Source: Distichodus sexfasciatus (lineage: Eukaryota; Chordata; Actinopteri; Characiformes; Distichodontidae). Taken from it: 64,000 nucleotides of DNA. Shown here one piece after another: positions 48,401-61,200 of the stretch. The notes under the pieces are model-generated. The model did no database searches. It saw only the letters and a program-made list of their open reading frames with translations, and was not told the origin of the DNA. The position numbers and the translations under genes are program-made. Position 1 is the stretch's first letter; every line of letters begins with the position of its first letter. The stretch covers positions 62,001 to 126,000 of the forward strand of contig JAVGVS010000658.1 in NCBI GenBank assembly GCA_032718565.1, written 5' to 3'.

Positions 48401-51400
48401 TTAATGACCAATTTCTCAAAAATTGAACGTATGTGACTCAATCGTGATTTCCTGTTAACGTTATCATGATACGATTTCTTCGGGGAAGATCGCCCACCTT
48501 CTGTCCCTACTGTAAATACATAAATATTCTCTGGGCAGAGATCGTGCAAAATGGTGCTTTTTTCCCCCACTAATAAACACATTGCTGTTCCTGACATATG
48601 GATCATACTAGCCTCCCAACGCACACAAAAGCCATTAAACACAATCTCCATCATCGCTCTCGCTTTCCGCCGGGTCGCTCTGATGCAAACCAGACTCGGC
48701 CGCAAAACTACAACTCACTAATTAAATTCCCGCGGGAAGCTAACTCCGCTAGTACGGCTCAGAGCACCACGAGGCCGTTTCCCGCCCGCGATTTTGTTTA
48801 GGTTTCTAGACATGTTTGCCATTTCGCAAGGCAATCGTCCTGCGAATTGCCTCCAAACCTCGCTGGTTTTCTTCCAGAGCTTATTGCGCTCTTCGGAGGA
48901 GAGTTGCATGTGTTCTCTCAGGGAAGATTTTAAAATGTTTAACAATATACTGTATATTTCCTTATGCGATGCAAATGCTGATGTAAAAGATACAAAATTC
49001 TCCTGACTGTGCCTTTTTCGTGAGCACAAGCATTTTTTGCGTGAGCATGAGAAGTGATTGAGATATTTTATGGTAATTAATGCATAAATTTTTATCACTC
49101 AAGTGCAGAAGTATGAGATTAAAGATTTTCATTGTTTTTCAGGAGTGTATGTGCCGGCGGGTGCTGGAGGAGTTCCGGGTGGTGGTGGTCTGGTTCCGGG
49201 TGCTGGAATTTACCCAGGTATTTACCCAGGTATTTAACATGAATGTTAAATGTTGGTTTTCTCAGGATGTGTTCTCACCAGGAAAGTCATTAGTTCACTT
49301 GCTCTGGTCCAGAACAGATCAAATGTTTATTTGTTCATATTCAGTACTTGTTCACATTGTAGACATTGCAAGTGGAACAGAATTTTAAACAAAAGCACAT
49401 TTGTGGTAAGGTAGTTCAAACATTGGACAGAATCGTGTGGGGCGGGGTCAAGCGGGAAGCCATTGCTAGCCATGTGGGCGTCCTAATCACAACAGGTTTA
49501 TTTTAAATATGTGGTCATTATGATTATTATGATGATGGTGCTTTAGCCGATTAGCCGATTCTTTTTTTTGGTTCCCCCACCACCACTTGGTGCCCTACGC
49601 GTAGTGAGTGATGAGGATGTTTGTGAGTCAAAAGGGAGCTCGGTAGCTTTGCCTATAATTTTGGCAAGTGTTGAGTCATTTTATTTCACTTTTGCATTCA
49701 GAATTAAATTGGATTGATCTTAATCATATATATTCTTATATTCATATGCAGTAGATCTTAAATTGACCTTTTGATCAATTTTTAAAGGTGATCAACATTT
49801 GCCAAAGTTATGAGTAAAGCTACAGAGGTTTCTGTTCTTTGACTCAAATCTAGAGCTAAGTGGCTCTTATTCAGCCACATCAATACAAATTTAAATGCCT
49901 TCCCGAGCCCTTGTCTTTCCAGTGCCACACTTTTACTGTAACTCTCTCCAAAGAGGATATTGCTCTTCCGTCTGGATAATCCATCTCCATCAGTTTAACA
50001 ACACGCGCTCGTAAATCCGCATGAAATACAGTGGCGGGCGTTTGCAAGCGATCACACCATGCTGGATTCCAGCAGCTCAGACAGAACCGGGCTGGAAGAT
50101 TTAGAGTTCCCCGTCCAAATCTGGACCCCGAGAAGTCATTATTAGCCACCGCTTGACAATGCCGTGAACCGATGCACCGAGCCAAGCCAAGCTTCCGAAG
50201 GGATGTTTGGGAAGTTGTAGCTAAAACTTAAATTTCAAGTGTTGGTCTGGATGAAAAGAGAGAAAAAAACTAAAATATGTAAAAAATGTGAGGTCTGCAT
50301 GTTCACAAGAAGGCATTCTGTGCTCATGAAAGAGGATCACAAACTCATGAGAAAGTTTCATATAGTCACAAAAAACTATCTTGTGTTCATAAGAAAGCAT
50401 TTCACACTCATGAGAAAATATTGCAAGTGCAGAAGAAAATATTCTGTGCTCCCGAGAAAGTCTCAATTAATATGGTCACAATTAATTTTCACATTGTCAC
50501 AAGAAAGTATCTTGTGCTTACAGGACAGCATTGCGTGCTGAAGAGAAAGTATCACACGTTCATGAGAATTTAGCTAGTGCTCATGGGAAAGTATCTTGTG
50601 TTCACAAGAAAGTATTACATGCTAATGAGAAATAACTCTTCATAACTCTTCTTCCTCTTTGTGACATGTTTTAACAGGTGCTGGAGGCATCCCGTACAAA
50701 GCGGCTAAAGCTGGAGGTAGGTGCTGATTACTCTGACCTTAAAAATGTACTGGTAAAATCGGTGTATCATTCATTGATTTGTTTGTTCTAGTATTAAGTT
50801 CCAAATTCAAGATGAAATCATTTTCTGATTTCACATTTTGCGAATGAATAGCTTTGTTTTGTTCTTTGCTAATAAGAGAGTTACTCTTCTTCCTCTGTGA
50901 TGTTTAACCCCAAAATTCCAAAGTGTGGAAATCTGACCCAGTGTTTCCATCAGCAGGGGGTTTGGTGCCCGCTGGCCCGGGGTACGGAGGACTCGGGGCC
51001 GGATTGGGCGCTGGAGGACTCGGAGCTGGTAAGGATCTTCATATTGCTAGTTAATGCAAAATATAAATTACAAAACATTAATTACACCAGTTTATAGAGA
51101 ACAGTCTTTGACCAATAGAAGATTTTTCAAGATCAATATTAAGATTGAAAATCTGATAAGGATATAATCTGTTTCCTATTGAGAAACACAAACAAATATT
51201 CTTTCTAATCTTTATTATGTGCGGGTGCAAAAACATTTTGACAGTTATGTCATTTGATAATATCAGGATATCGACTTATTGGCCAATCTCTGATAGAAAC
51301 CTTTTATAATGCTGCCTTTGCAGTGTAATAGATTGCTCCGTCAAATGCAAAAATAATAAGTAATGTATGGCTAATTATTCCAAATTTTCATAGAAAGTTA

Positions 51401-54400
51401 CAATAACAGCACTTGTTTTGAGCAGATATCTGAAGAAAATCTGTTAAAAGTGCTCTTAATAATATTAAATATTTATCCAGTTACTTTTACTTAATGTTTT
51501 ATGTCATCAATCATTCTTTAATTAATCAGTAATTATACTGATTGATAATACCAAGGCACCAATTTCTAACTCAGCCTCTAATAGATGCTGCTAAAAAAAC
51601 CTTATGATTCATTACAACATCAGTTCTTGTGCACTGAACTTGCATCATGCAAGTAAGGACTAAATTAAGGAAAATGTTCAATGTGAAAAGATCATTAATA
51701 TTCATTTATTCATCCAACAACAGGTGCAGGTGGGAAGCCTCCCAAACCAGGTGAGCAAACATTTCCTTTAATTTCTTATCTCATTTTTGTCTGTGTAAAT
51801 TCCTTATAACTGAATTCCTGACTTGATCTCTTCCATCAGCGAGAGGAAGGCATAAAGTTTGCGTCATGGTTCGTGCACATCGAACATGCAGATGTGAATT
51901 TTGGCCAAAAATATGAGCTGAATATGTTTGTGTTAGACTGTCACCTCTCCCTTTTGGACTCACTGACCCGGGAACGTTTGGCCAGAAATGAATTTGTGTG
52001 TGTGTGTGTGTGTGTATAAGTGTGTGAAAATATGTGTGTTCAATCAATGGCAGGAGATCTGATCACTTTCAGACCAGTAAAATTGTGTGTGTGTAAATTC
52101 ATGTCAGCGCCACTCAAACAATGGCTCGCTCCAATTGTGCTGTCGGTTTTAAATGGTTACAATAAGTGGAAATTTCAGCACCTAGGTGCACCGACGCCGG
52201 CGTATAAATATTTTCCCTCTGGCTTCTCGTTCACGCTGCGTTAGTGCATTAGCACCGTTCAGGTTCACTCTATTATTGAATTTCCTAAAACAGCCTCGAT
52301 TTCGCCTGGGCCCTGGCCTCGTGTTTTGGGCAGATAAGGAATAAAATGAAGGCGGTCAGACTTGATAAGGCTTGGACCGAAGTTTTCTTGGCTCCTTGAG
52401 AGGGATTTTTATTTAATTTTTTTGTCTTGCTTTGAAAGAGGCTGAACCCTCCTTAACATCAGATATGTGGTGGAAGTTGTCTTTGGCTGCAGCTGCTGCT
52501 GGAGTAAGACTCCGTTCCTTCTTTCTTGTAGTTAAAAAGTTGTTTAATGGCCGTGTGGAAGTGGGTAGGAGTCGTGGGACTAAAGAAGCTCAGTGTGACC
52601 CACTCTGGTTGGGGACTAGAAGTAGAAACTACAGACTTATTTCCAATTAATGAAACAAAATATTGATTTAGTCAACAGTGCACCACAACATAAATGTGAC
52701 TGCATTTGACCCATCCATTAAGGAGCAGTGGGCAACACTATCAGTGCCCAGAAAGCAGAACCTGGGGACAGTAACTTGCTCATGAGCACCTCAGTGGTAC
52801 CGTTATCGGTCCTGAACTTGAACCAGTGAGCCTCAGATCACAGAGCCAACTCCCAAGCCATAATGCTACCAACTTCCCCAGAGCTCTGCATTTGACCCCT
52901 CCATGAGCTCTATCAGCACCTAGGGAGGAGTTCTTGGGGAGGGTACCTTTCCCCTTAGTACCTCAATACCTTAGTAACTTTACCAGTCTAGCAACCCTCC
53001 AGAAAGTGTGACATGTCACAGATGGATAGAGAAAAGAATTGGAGAGTGAACGTTGATAGTGAAGCTGTATATATAACACTTTACTGTTAAACAACCACGT
53101 ATGTGACAAATAAGGAATCTCAAAAGCAGAGAGAGAGTGCAGGAGATACTGGGAGAGAGTTTGCAGGAGGAGGATGAGTAGGGAGCAGTACTGAGTGTCC
53201 CGTGGTGGAGCATCTGCTTCTCATTACAGCTTCAGACTCTCTGCTCTGCACTGGCCCTGATTATGAGTAACGACTCCTCCTGAGTCCCTTCCAGTCCCCC
53301 TCACCTCCCCTTATCCCCAACACACACCCCAAGGAACCACCCAAACTTCCTAGCAGCCCTCCCACCTCCCACTGGCCCCACCCATACACTCCAAACTAGC
53401 CCAACACTCCTCCAGCCCCCAACACATTCCACTCGTCCCCCATAACCTCACACTCATCCCCAACACTCCTCCAGCCCCCTCTTACCACCCACACAGACCC
53501 AACAATCCTCCAGCCCTCACCCCCCACTCATCCCCCACACTCTTCCCAGCCATCACCTACCCCTCACTCTGCCTCATACCAGGACGCACAGGTTGACCCT
53601 AATGACCCTAATGACTCACATCTTGTCTCATGTGACACTAATGACTCACATCTTTGCCCATGTAGTCCTGATGATGTACACCTCGGTCAGTGTGACCCAC
53701 AGTGTGGACTATAGACCCTAACAACCCACACGTTGGCCCATGTGACCATACATACGTAAATGGTGTTGGTGAGCCCAAGCTATTTCACTTCTAGTAGTCA
53801 TGTGACCCTAATGACCCACAGCTTCACCCACCTTTGCCTCAGATCTTCACCTGATTCACACCTGGGCCCATGTGACCCCAATGACCCAGACTTTGGCCTA
53901 AGTAGCCCTGACCTGAGATCATGCGACCCTAAAGACTTACACCTTGATTTATCTATTGGCTCCTGTGACCACTCACAGTAGTAGTGTGGGTTAATGACTC
54001 CAAAGACTATCTCCAAGGTGACAACCCCACCTAGAGGTTAAATACGTGGGGCAACATTTTGGATCGGAAGTGAAATGTTTTCAAGAACCGTTGCCTTCAA
54101 CCTAAGCACTCAAGACCACCACACCTTGAATGATTGAGAAATTTTACATTTCTGTCTGGAGAGTTATGATGTTTGTAAACCCACTACAATATGGTTAGCA
54201 TCAAAACACTGTCCCGTGTCAGGGCAGCCATGGATCACACCGCTTTTTGCAACATCTTGAGCTTGAGTGAAGGCCTTCAGTACCTAAAGTGTTTTGACAG
54301 CTCTGCTAAAAAAACGATCTCGCGGGAACGTCGGCACGTCAGTGCTAGCTCTCAGATGTGTGGCGTTGAGGTTGTGGTGCTCGGCTCTCAATGCTAACGT

Positions 54401-56622
54401 CTGAATAACAGATGTGCGTAATGCAGATATCTCCAAAAAAAATGTAATAACAAAAGCCAGAGAGAAAGCTCGGCCTGATCTTCTTATGTTCAGGGTGGAT
54501 TTGGAATAGCAGCGTAGAAATGTTACAGATAAATTTTAGACATCGTCTTGGTTGTGTTTAGCTTGTTTTTGGTCTCAATGTTTTATACCTTCACTAGCAT
54601 GTTTAACAACCTAAACAGCCACTTTATCATTGTATGAACAAGTCGCAAATATGACTAGCTAACATGGAATGTGGGAATAGCTAGCTAATAATATTGATGC
54701 TAACTAAAATTGGTGATGCTGCTAACAACATAACTACTATTTGCAGTGGCTTATCAATAACAAAGCTACTGAAAAAAAGCATCACTAATCTTTTGCTACT
54801 GATAAGCTGCTAATAGCTTAGCTACTGAAAAGATACTAATGTAACTGCTATTTTCAGCAACTTAACATTAGTGAAGCTACTTTTAAAATGTTGTAGTTTT
54901 TCCAGTAACTAATTCCAGTTATTTAAATAACTAAAAAAGGCTCTTCCATGCTAACCACTGTCACCAAATCTCTTCCAAACAGCTGTTTTACCACCATGTT
55001 TTTATTTTAATTTTGTTTTTAACTCGTCCATGCCTGTTTAACGGAAATTGTTGTGGCCAGTGAGGAGATGGCTGGTATCATTTCTCAAATCCACTGGAGA
55101 GCGCCGGGCCAACTAGCTAGCGGTGTTGTGGTTGCATGTGGGGCCCATCTGGTTGCTCTTAGCCAACGAAGCATACCAATGCCGCTGGCTATTTTATCGA
55201 CTCTTTTTTTTTCTTGGTACGAGATTTGCTCTGCTGTTATTGTTGAAAACATGATAAATAACGGAGCAGCTGGCAAGCGTGCCAGCGGGCAGAACTTTGC
55301 GAAGGTCCAGTTTGAGTGATGGGAGTGCTTGAGTGTGTGTGAGAGAGAGATTCCAAATGGGATGATATGGGACGGGTGTGTGAGTTGGAAGAGGATAAGA
55401 AAAAGCTTGGAGTTACATATGGTGCTTCAACTCTGTATTTTGCGTCATAAAGCTTGTATAAAGGTGTTATAAATGTACAGCAAATCCTTGTTGATGTCAC
55501 ATCATTCCAAATAATCATATAAAAGCAGGGGTGGGGCTAAAAACTAATGCTTTCTTTTGCCCACGAAACATCCAGTACTTTTGCTGCAATGTGATTGACT
55601 GGTGTGTGATGGTGCACAGCTCTGATTGGCTAAAGTTTTGATATGGAGTGACTTTGAAATCGCCTATGGCATTCTACTGCACAGCTCCCCGGGTACTGCC
55701 AAAGCTTCCCACTCCACTGTCACATATGAGGGCAGTTGGTAGTGTAACAGTTTGGGAGTTTTACAGTTCAAGTCCCAGACCGATAAATGGTACCACTGAG
55801 GTACTCAAGAGCAAGGTACCAAGCACTGCTCTCTGGGTGCTGCATGTCAGCTGCCTGCTGCTTCTTTATGGCTGGATTGATAGATTGATCAACTTCTGCC
55901 AAAGTTAATGGGCAAGGCTACAGTGGTACCTCTTTTTGCCTTAAAATATATAATGAGTTACAATAGCGTCATTGTAATTCCCAGCTGAGTTAGAACGCTA
56001 TCCTGGGAATGGACAAATTCTGACAAATTGAATATAACAGTATAAAGTGGCACAAATATTTCTAAGATATATGTCATGACTCCAAGGTCCCTGGCAAGTG
56101 TCCGGACCACACGCTAACAACGTTGATGACTTTTAAAGAAAGGCAGAGCAAGACCTTGAAACGCCGCCCTGGTGCTGTCATCACCATGGCGTAATTACAC
56201 CAGCATGCCACCCGCGAGCCTGGCATGACCAGCGGTTTTGGGAACAAGGGAGTGATAAAAGAGTGGGAGAGAGAGCATCAGAGAAAGTCAGGGAGGAAGG
56301 AGTGAGTGAGTGTTAATAGCGTCTGTGTAGACTCAAGAGAGAGAATGAGCCAAAATGCCCCATTCACTGAGGCATGCGGGATGGACGAGAGCCACCTCAC
56401 TGACCTGATCTCACCCAAAGTCCACTTTTAACATCAAAAATGTTGTACTTTTTTTTTTGGCAAAATGTAATAAATTAGTTGTAATGCAGTAATAACAGTG
56501 TAATAACTAATGTTATCAAGTAGTTTCATGCAAACTTTTCAAATCACGTTTCTAGAGATATACAGATACTAACAGAGAAAAAAGAAAGAAACAAGAAGAT
56601 GAAGAAAGGGGACTAAGAGGAG

Positions 56623-56711
<89 letters not shown>

Positions 56712-57322
56712 TTGTGCTCAGTCTAAGCTGCTGGTTTGTTCATGTTTTTCATGATTATTTCTTTGTGGCAGTTGATAAGAGTGAACAGAAGTTTTATTCC
56801 TTCATCACTAGGTGCTCCATCTGCTTCTTCACCTTGAGTGACTTCATGCAAAGAGATTTGAAATTGTTACTTAGTGTGGGAAGTTTATTGAGTGTCGGAA
56901 GTGTTCCGGAGCGTTCCAAAGGAGGGATGAGGAGCTCCGTGGCCTGCTTTAGTAGGTGAGGAATAGACCTGGAGGGGAATCTGATGTGGAGATGTGGGGA
57001 AGTGAGCTCATTCCTAACACAGTCCAAACACTCTGCCACTTCTCTCCGAGGCCTGGCAGTCTTGCGGTGAGGCTCTCTGGGTGTGTGTGGTTGTGTGTGT
57101 GTGTGTGTTGGAGGTTAATGAAAGCCGGTGTGATCTGCAGCCGTTGGATTCCAGAACTTGACAGTGGCGAGGCTGCAGTCGGCAACGGCGTGGCTCCCGG
57201 CCATGGAATTCTCCCTCTACTAAATTAAATCCTTCAGCATTCACAGCTGCCGGGGGAGAGAGAGAGAAACAGGAGAGGGGGATAATAGACAGAGAAACAG
57301 ACTAATAATGTAATTAATGTAT

Positions 57323-57411
<89 letters not shown>

Positions 57412-57548
57412 TAGATAGATACTAATAAGGACAAAAAAGAAAAAGTTAGAAGGCAACAGAGGTACTAAGGGAGAGATGCTAAAAATAAAACTGATAGATA
57501 GATAGACACTAATAGGCAAAAAAAGAAAGAAACTGATAGTATAAGTAG

Positions 57549-57584
<36 letters not shown>

Positions 57585-58169
57585 TTTACAGGGACTAGAA
57601 TGAAAGAAAGAAAGAAAGAAAGAAAGACAGAAAGGACAAGTTTCTCTGACATTAACATGATGAACGGTGACGTTGACACTGACGTTTGATTTCATCGTTG
57701 GTTGATAAGCCAACCTTAACGAGTCGTTACACCAAAGAGCAGAGTCTTTTCTCCAGTCACCGCTGTAGAGACATTGCATTGCTATGACGCTGCGCTCGTT
57801 TGGGAATTTTGTGATAATTACGACCCCTCGTTTATCATCTGTGCATATTTAGAGCAGCTCAGAGCGTTTATGCTGGTTGTTCTGGCCGGCGAGATGGATG
57901 TCCGCGACATTACAACACACTCTGGTTTAGATTAATCTGTGCATTGTTTTGGGTGTGCGCAAGTATAAACCCGGTTTGGCCGTTGTTGCGTTTGGGAGAA
58001 ATCAGCGAAGAGCTCGTAATCATGATCTTAATCAGCGAGAGGCGAGAGAGAGACGCGTGTACAAACAAGTGTCCAACTTGATCGTTTCCAAGGAAACGCC
58101 TAAATTTGCATCAGCAGCGAGACGTCAACCCTGACAACTTTTAATGTGACTGTTTATGCTGCGATCAGA

Positions 58170-58236
<67 letters not shown>

Positions 58237-61200
58237 AATCTATCTATCTATCTATCTATTCTGTTCTTCCATTCCTCCCTCCGGCTCTCTCCTCCCCTTC
58301 CTCCATCCTTCCCTCCCTCCACCCCTTCATCCATCCACCTCTTCCTCCATCCCCCCTTCCCTCCCTTTTTCCTTCCTTCCCTCCTACCCTCTCTCTTTCC
58401 ATCCCCCCTCTCTCCCACCACCTCTCCCTCCATCACTTCATCCACTTCATCCATCTCTCCTCTTCTTTCTCTTTTCTGACCTCCATCTCTCCCTCCTTCC
58501 ATCCATCCCTCCTTCTATCCTTCCATCCCTCTGACCCCCCCAGAGCCCCCCCTCCTCCACTGAACAGATATTGATGGATTAGTTTTTGTGGAAGATGTGA
58601 ATGATTTGAGGTGAAGGGAGGAGTGAGTGTTGGTCTTGTGTCAGCATTCACACGTCTGCATGTCATCCCTCTCTCTCTCTGTCTCTCTCTGCGCTCCTCC
58701 CTTCTCTTAATCCCTCCTGCTATCGTTTGTCGTGAGGGACGCTTCCCTCGCTCACGTCTCGGCACCAGACGCTTCAAGTGGAGCTTAAGAACAGAAAAAC
58801 ATGAGAAATATTCAGAAGGTTTGGTGGATTAGAACAGAGCTGAGAGATGCCTGCCTCTATCCATCATTTACACTAATCAATAACTAGTTAATACACTGTT
58901 GCTATATATTCTCTTCCTTCGCTCCTTCCCTCCCTCCACTCCTCCATTCTTCCCTCCATCCCTCCTTCTTTTTCTGCCTCCCTACATCTGTCCACTTCTT
59001 CATTCATCCCTCCACCCCTCCTTCCTTCCCTACTTCCACCCCACCTTCCACCTCTCCATATTTCCCTCCCTCCCTCAATCCCTCCTTCCTTTTCTCCTTC
59101 CACCCCTCCATCCCTACATCCATCCCTCCATCCTTCCCTCTCTCCTTCCCTACTTCTAGCTCTCCCTCCACCACCCCATCCTTCCCTCCATCCCTTCATA
59201 CACCCCACCCTCTTTTCGCCCCTCCTTCCCTTCTTCCACCACTCCCACCATCCCTCTCTCCATTCCTGTCTGTGTTTCTTTCTTTCCTTCTTTCTATCCA
59301 TCCATCCATCCAGCTTCTTGCTCTACCAGATCAGACAGGGTTCTGACTGGCTCAAACACAGACGTGATAAAACACCTTGCAACATTACAGTAACTTTCTG
59401 ACATTACCTCAACCTGTGCAATATCCAGAGAAATTCTATAAAATTGTAATTTTTGCGGTGGCAGTTTTTTGAGTGTTCAGCAGCTTCAGCTCAGAGTTCA
59501 ACAAGGCTTTTGTTTAAAAAACTCTTCCACAACAACCTCATGAATCTTTCTCTTCTCGATTTTGGAATGTGTGAGGATTACAGTATAACGTCCACCTTTC
59601 TACTTTCCCGCTTAATGTCCTCGTCAGACTTTCCTCTGAATTAATGCTCTCTTGGCGTCTAATTGTAATTTACTGCGTTAGGAAGAAGACGCGTCTTCTG
59701 GGCGATTGGCTGAGACTCCGAAAGTGTTTGGTCTTTTTTCCGTCCATCCGTTATCCCACCTCCCGCCTCCCTCGTCCCTCCTCGTCACCCCCGCTTCATT
59801 AAAAGCTTTAATAGGAGGATTTAAAAGTGCTTTATTTGCAGATTTATCACAGCAGACTCCCTTGTGAATTCCTCCACACGTCTAGCATCCGATCCTTTCT
59901 TCTTCTTATTCTTCTTCTTCCGTCCGCCCCCGTTGTCATCATGAGGCAGGAATTCGGGATTGGCACGAGCCCTGGTTTTGTGCTGCATTTCCATGTGGGA
60001 AGAGAACATGAGCTTGACATAAATATTCAAAGAGTTCAAACTGATTTTTTCCTCTGGCCAAAGAGACGTGGTGCAATGGTTCCAAGTCTTGTCCTTCCTC
60101 CTCACCTCTCTCTTTCTCTCCTCCTCTCCCTAAATCAGTGCGTTCCGTACGGGTGTAAACTGCCCTATCTGGTGTTTACAGTTTGAGAAAATCACTCAGT
60201 TGCTTATGCCAAATACAGTGGGATTTATTTGGGAGGTAAGAGTGAGAGTTGCTCAAGATGATTTAGGGCTGTGCATTATGATCAAATCTCATTCCCTGAT
60301 ATCTATCTATCTATCCATCCATCCATCCATCCATCCCAGTGTAACGGTTAGGGAGTTGGCCTCGTTATCAGAAAATCGCTGGTTTGAATTCTGGACCAGT
60401 AAATGTACCATTAAGCTACCGTTCCCAAGTACTGCTCCTTCATGGATGGGTCAAATGCAGAGGTCAGATTTCATTGTGGTGCACTGTGTGTTTTGTGCTG
60501 TGGTGTGTTCATAATGACAAATAATCACTCCTTTATTTTTAAGGTTATGGAAGCTTGGGTGCAGGCGGCCTGGGAGGCGGAGGACTCAGACCTGGAGGTA
60601 CAAAACCACGTCATTCGCCAAGCGTTCTTAAGAAAATAATTTGTTCTTAAAACCCACTTAGACATTTTTTTTTACCAAGATAAGTGTTTTCTTATGTAAG
60701 ATTTATTCCTGAGTAAAGAAACTACAACAACTTTATTGATGCATGTTTGTGTAAATTAGTGTAGATTAGATAGATCTTTGTGTAAGTTGGATCTTTGTGT
60801 AGATTATTGGGTTTTCCTCAATTCTACCATTGTCTAATATAATACTATTTATGTCCTAACTTTCTTTAGGCCAAATTTAAGCAAAAACTTTAAAAGATAT
60901 TGATGAATAAGGCCCAGATTGACCTTTGAAGCTGTTTGTAAAATGACCATTTTATCTTTCCCTCACAGTTGGTTATGGAGGATATGGGACTGGATTTTAT
61001 CCTGGAGCAGTAGCCGGGGGCCTGAAACCTGCAAAACCAGGTAACACCAATGTAACGTCAAACATAAACAGGACATTGCACATGTCTAGTGGTTAGGATT
61101 CTCGCCTCTGGACCAAGAGGTTGTGGGTTCAAATCCTACTTCCAGCCCTGCCACCATTAGGTCTCTGAGCAAGAACCTTAGACCCTATGTCCAACAAACA

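Larger units (their letters stand above)
33458..49142 (+). other. eln: elastin intron 1 (15.7 kb)
   Basis: The intron is bounded by GTAGGT at 33458 and TTTTTCAG at 49142. It holds minisatellites (35.1-36.1, 36.4-37.0, 45.7-46.3, 46.8-47.3 kb), SINE copies (34.5, 37.6, 38.9, 40.4, 45.0-45.3 kb) and three copies of a CAAAGTCAAAGTAAACT repeat (41.3, 43.7, 47.9 kb). A possible antisense exon lies at 41929-42150. Stretches not listed separately (for example 39537-40425, 42340-43728, 44250-45047, 48280-49010) show no gene or recognised repeat. Confidence 0.8.
51751..60543 (+). other. eln: elastin intron 5 (8.8 kb)
   Basis: No exon-like Gly-rich phase-1 segment was seen inside. Contents are a (TG)n at 51998-52014, SINE copies (52.7-53.0, 55.7-55.9, 60.3-60.5 kb), a C-rich tandem tract and minisatellite (53.3-54.0 kb), GATA/CAGA/TATC microsatellites (56.6-58.3 kb) and pyrimidine tracts (58.3-59.3 kb). 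The stretches 51751-52664, 54020-55730, 55880-56620, 57640-58140 and 59320-60298 show no gene or recognised repeat. Confidence 0.75.

Noticed and set aside
52432..52510. Ala-rich stretch (GGCTGCAGCTGCTGCTGGAG) resembling an elastin cross-link exon
   Set aside because: No frame-compatible acceptor/donor pair gives a phase 1-1 exon, and there is no lysine pair.
57234..57519. Long Cys/Leu/Ser/Val repeat open frames on the minus strand
   Set aside because: They are translations of CAGA/GATA microsatellites.
59947..59970. GAATTCGGGATTGGCACGAG, reminiscent of a cDNA cloning adapter
   Set aside because: It differs from the real adapter by inserted bases, lies within ordinary intronic sequence, and no vector sequence adjoins it.
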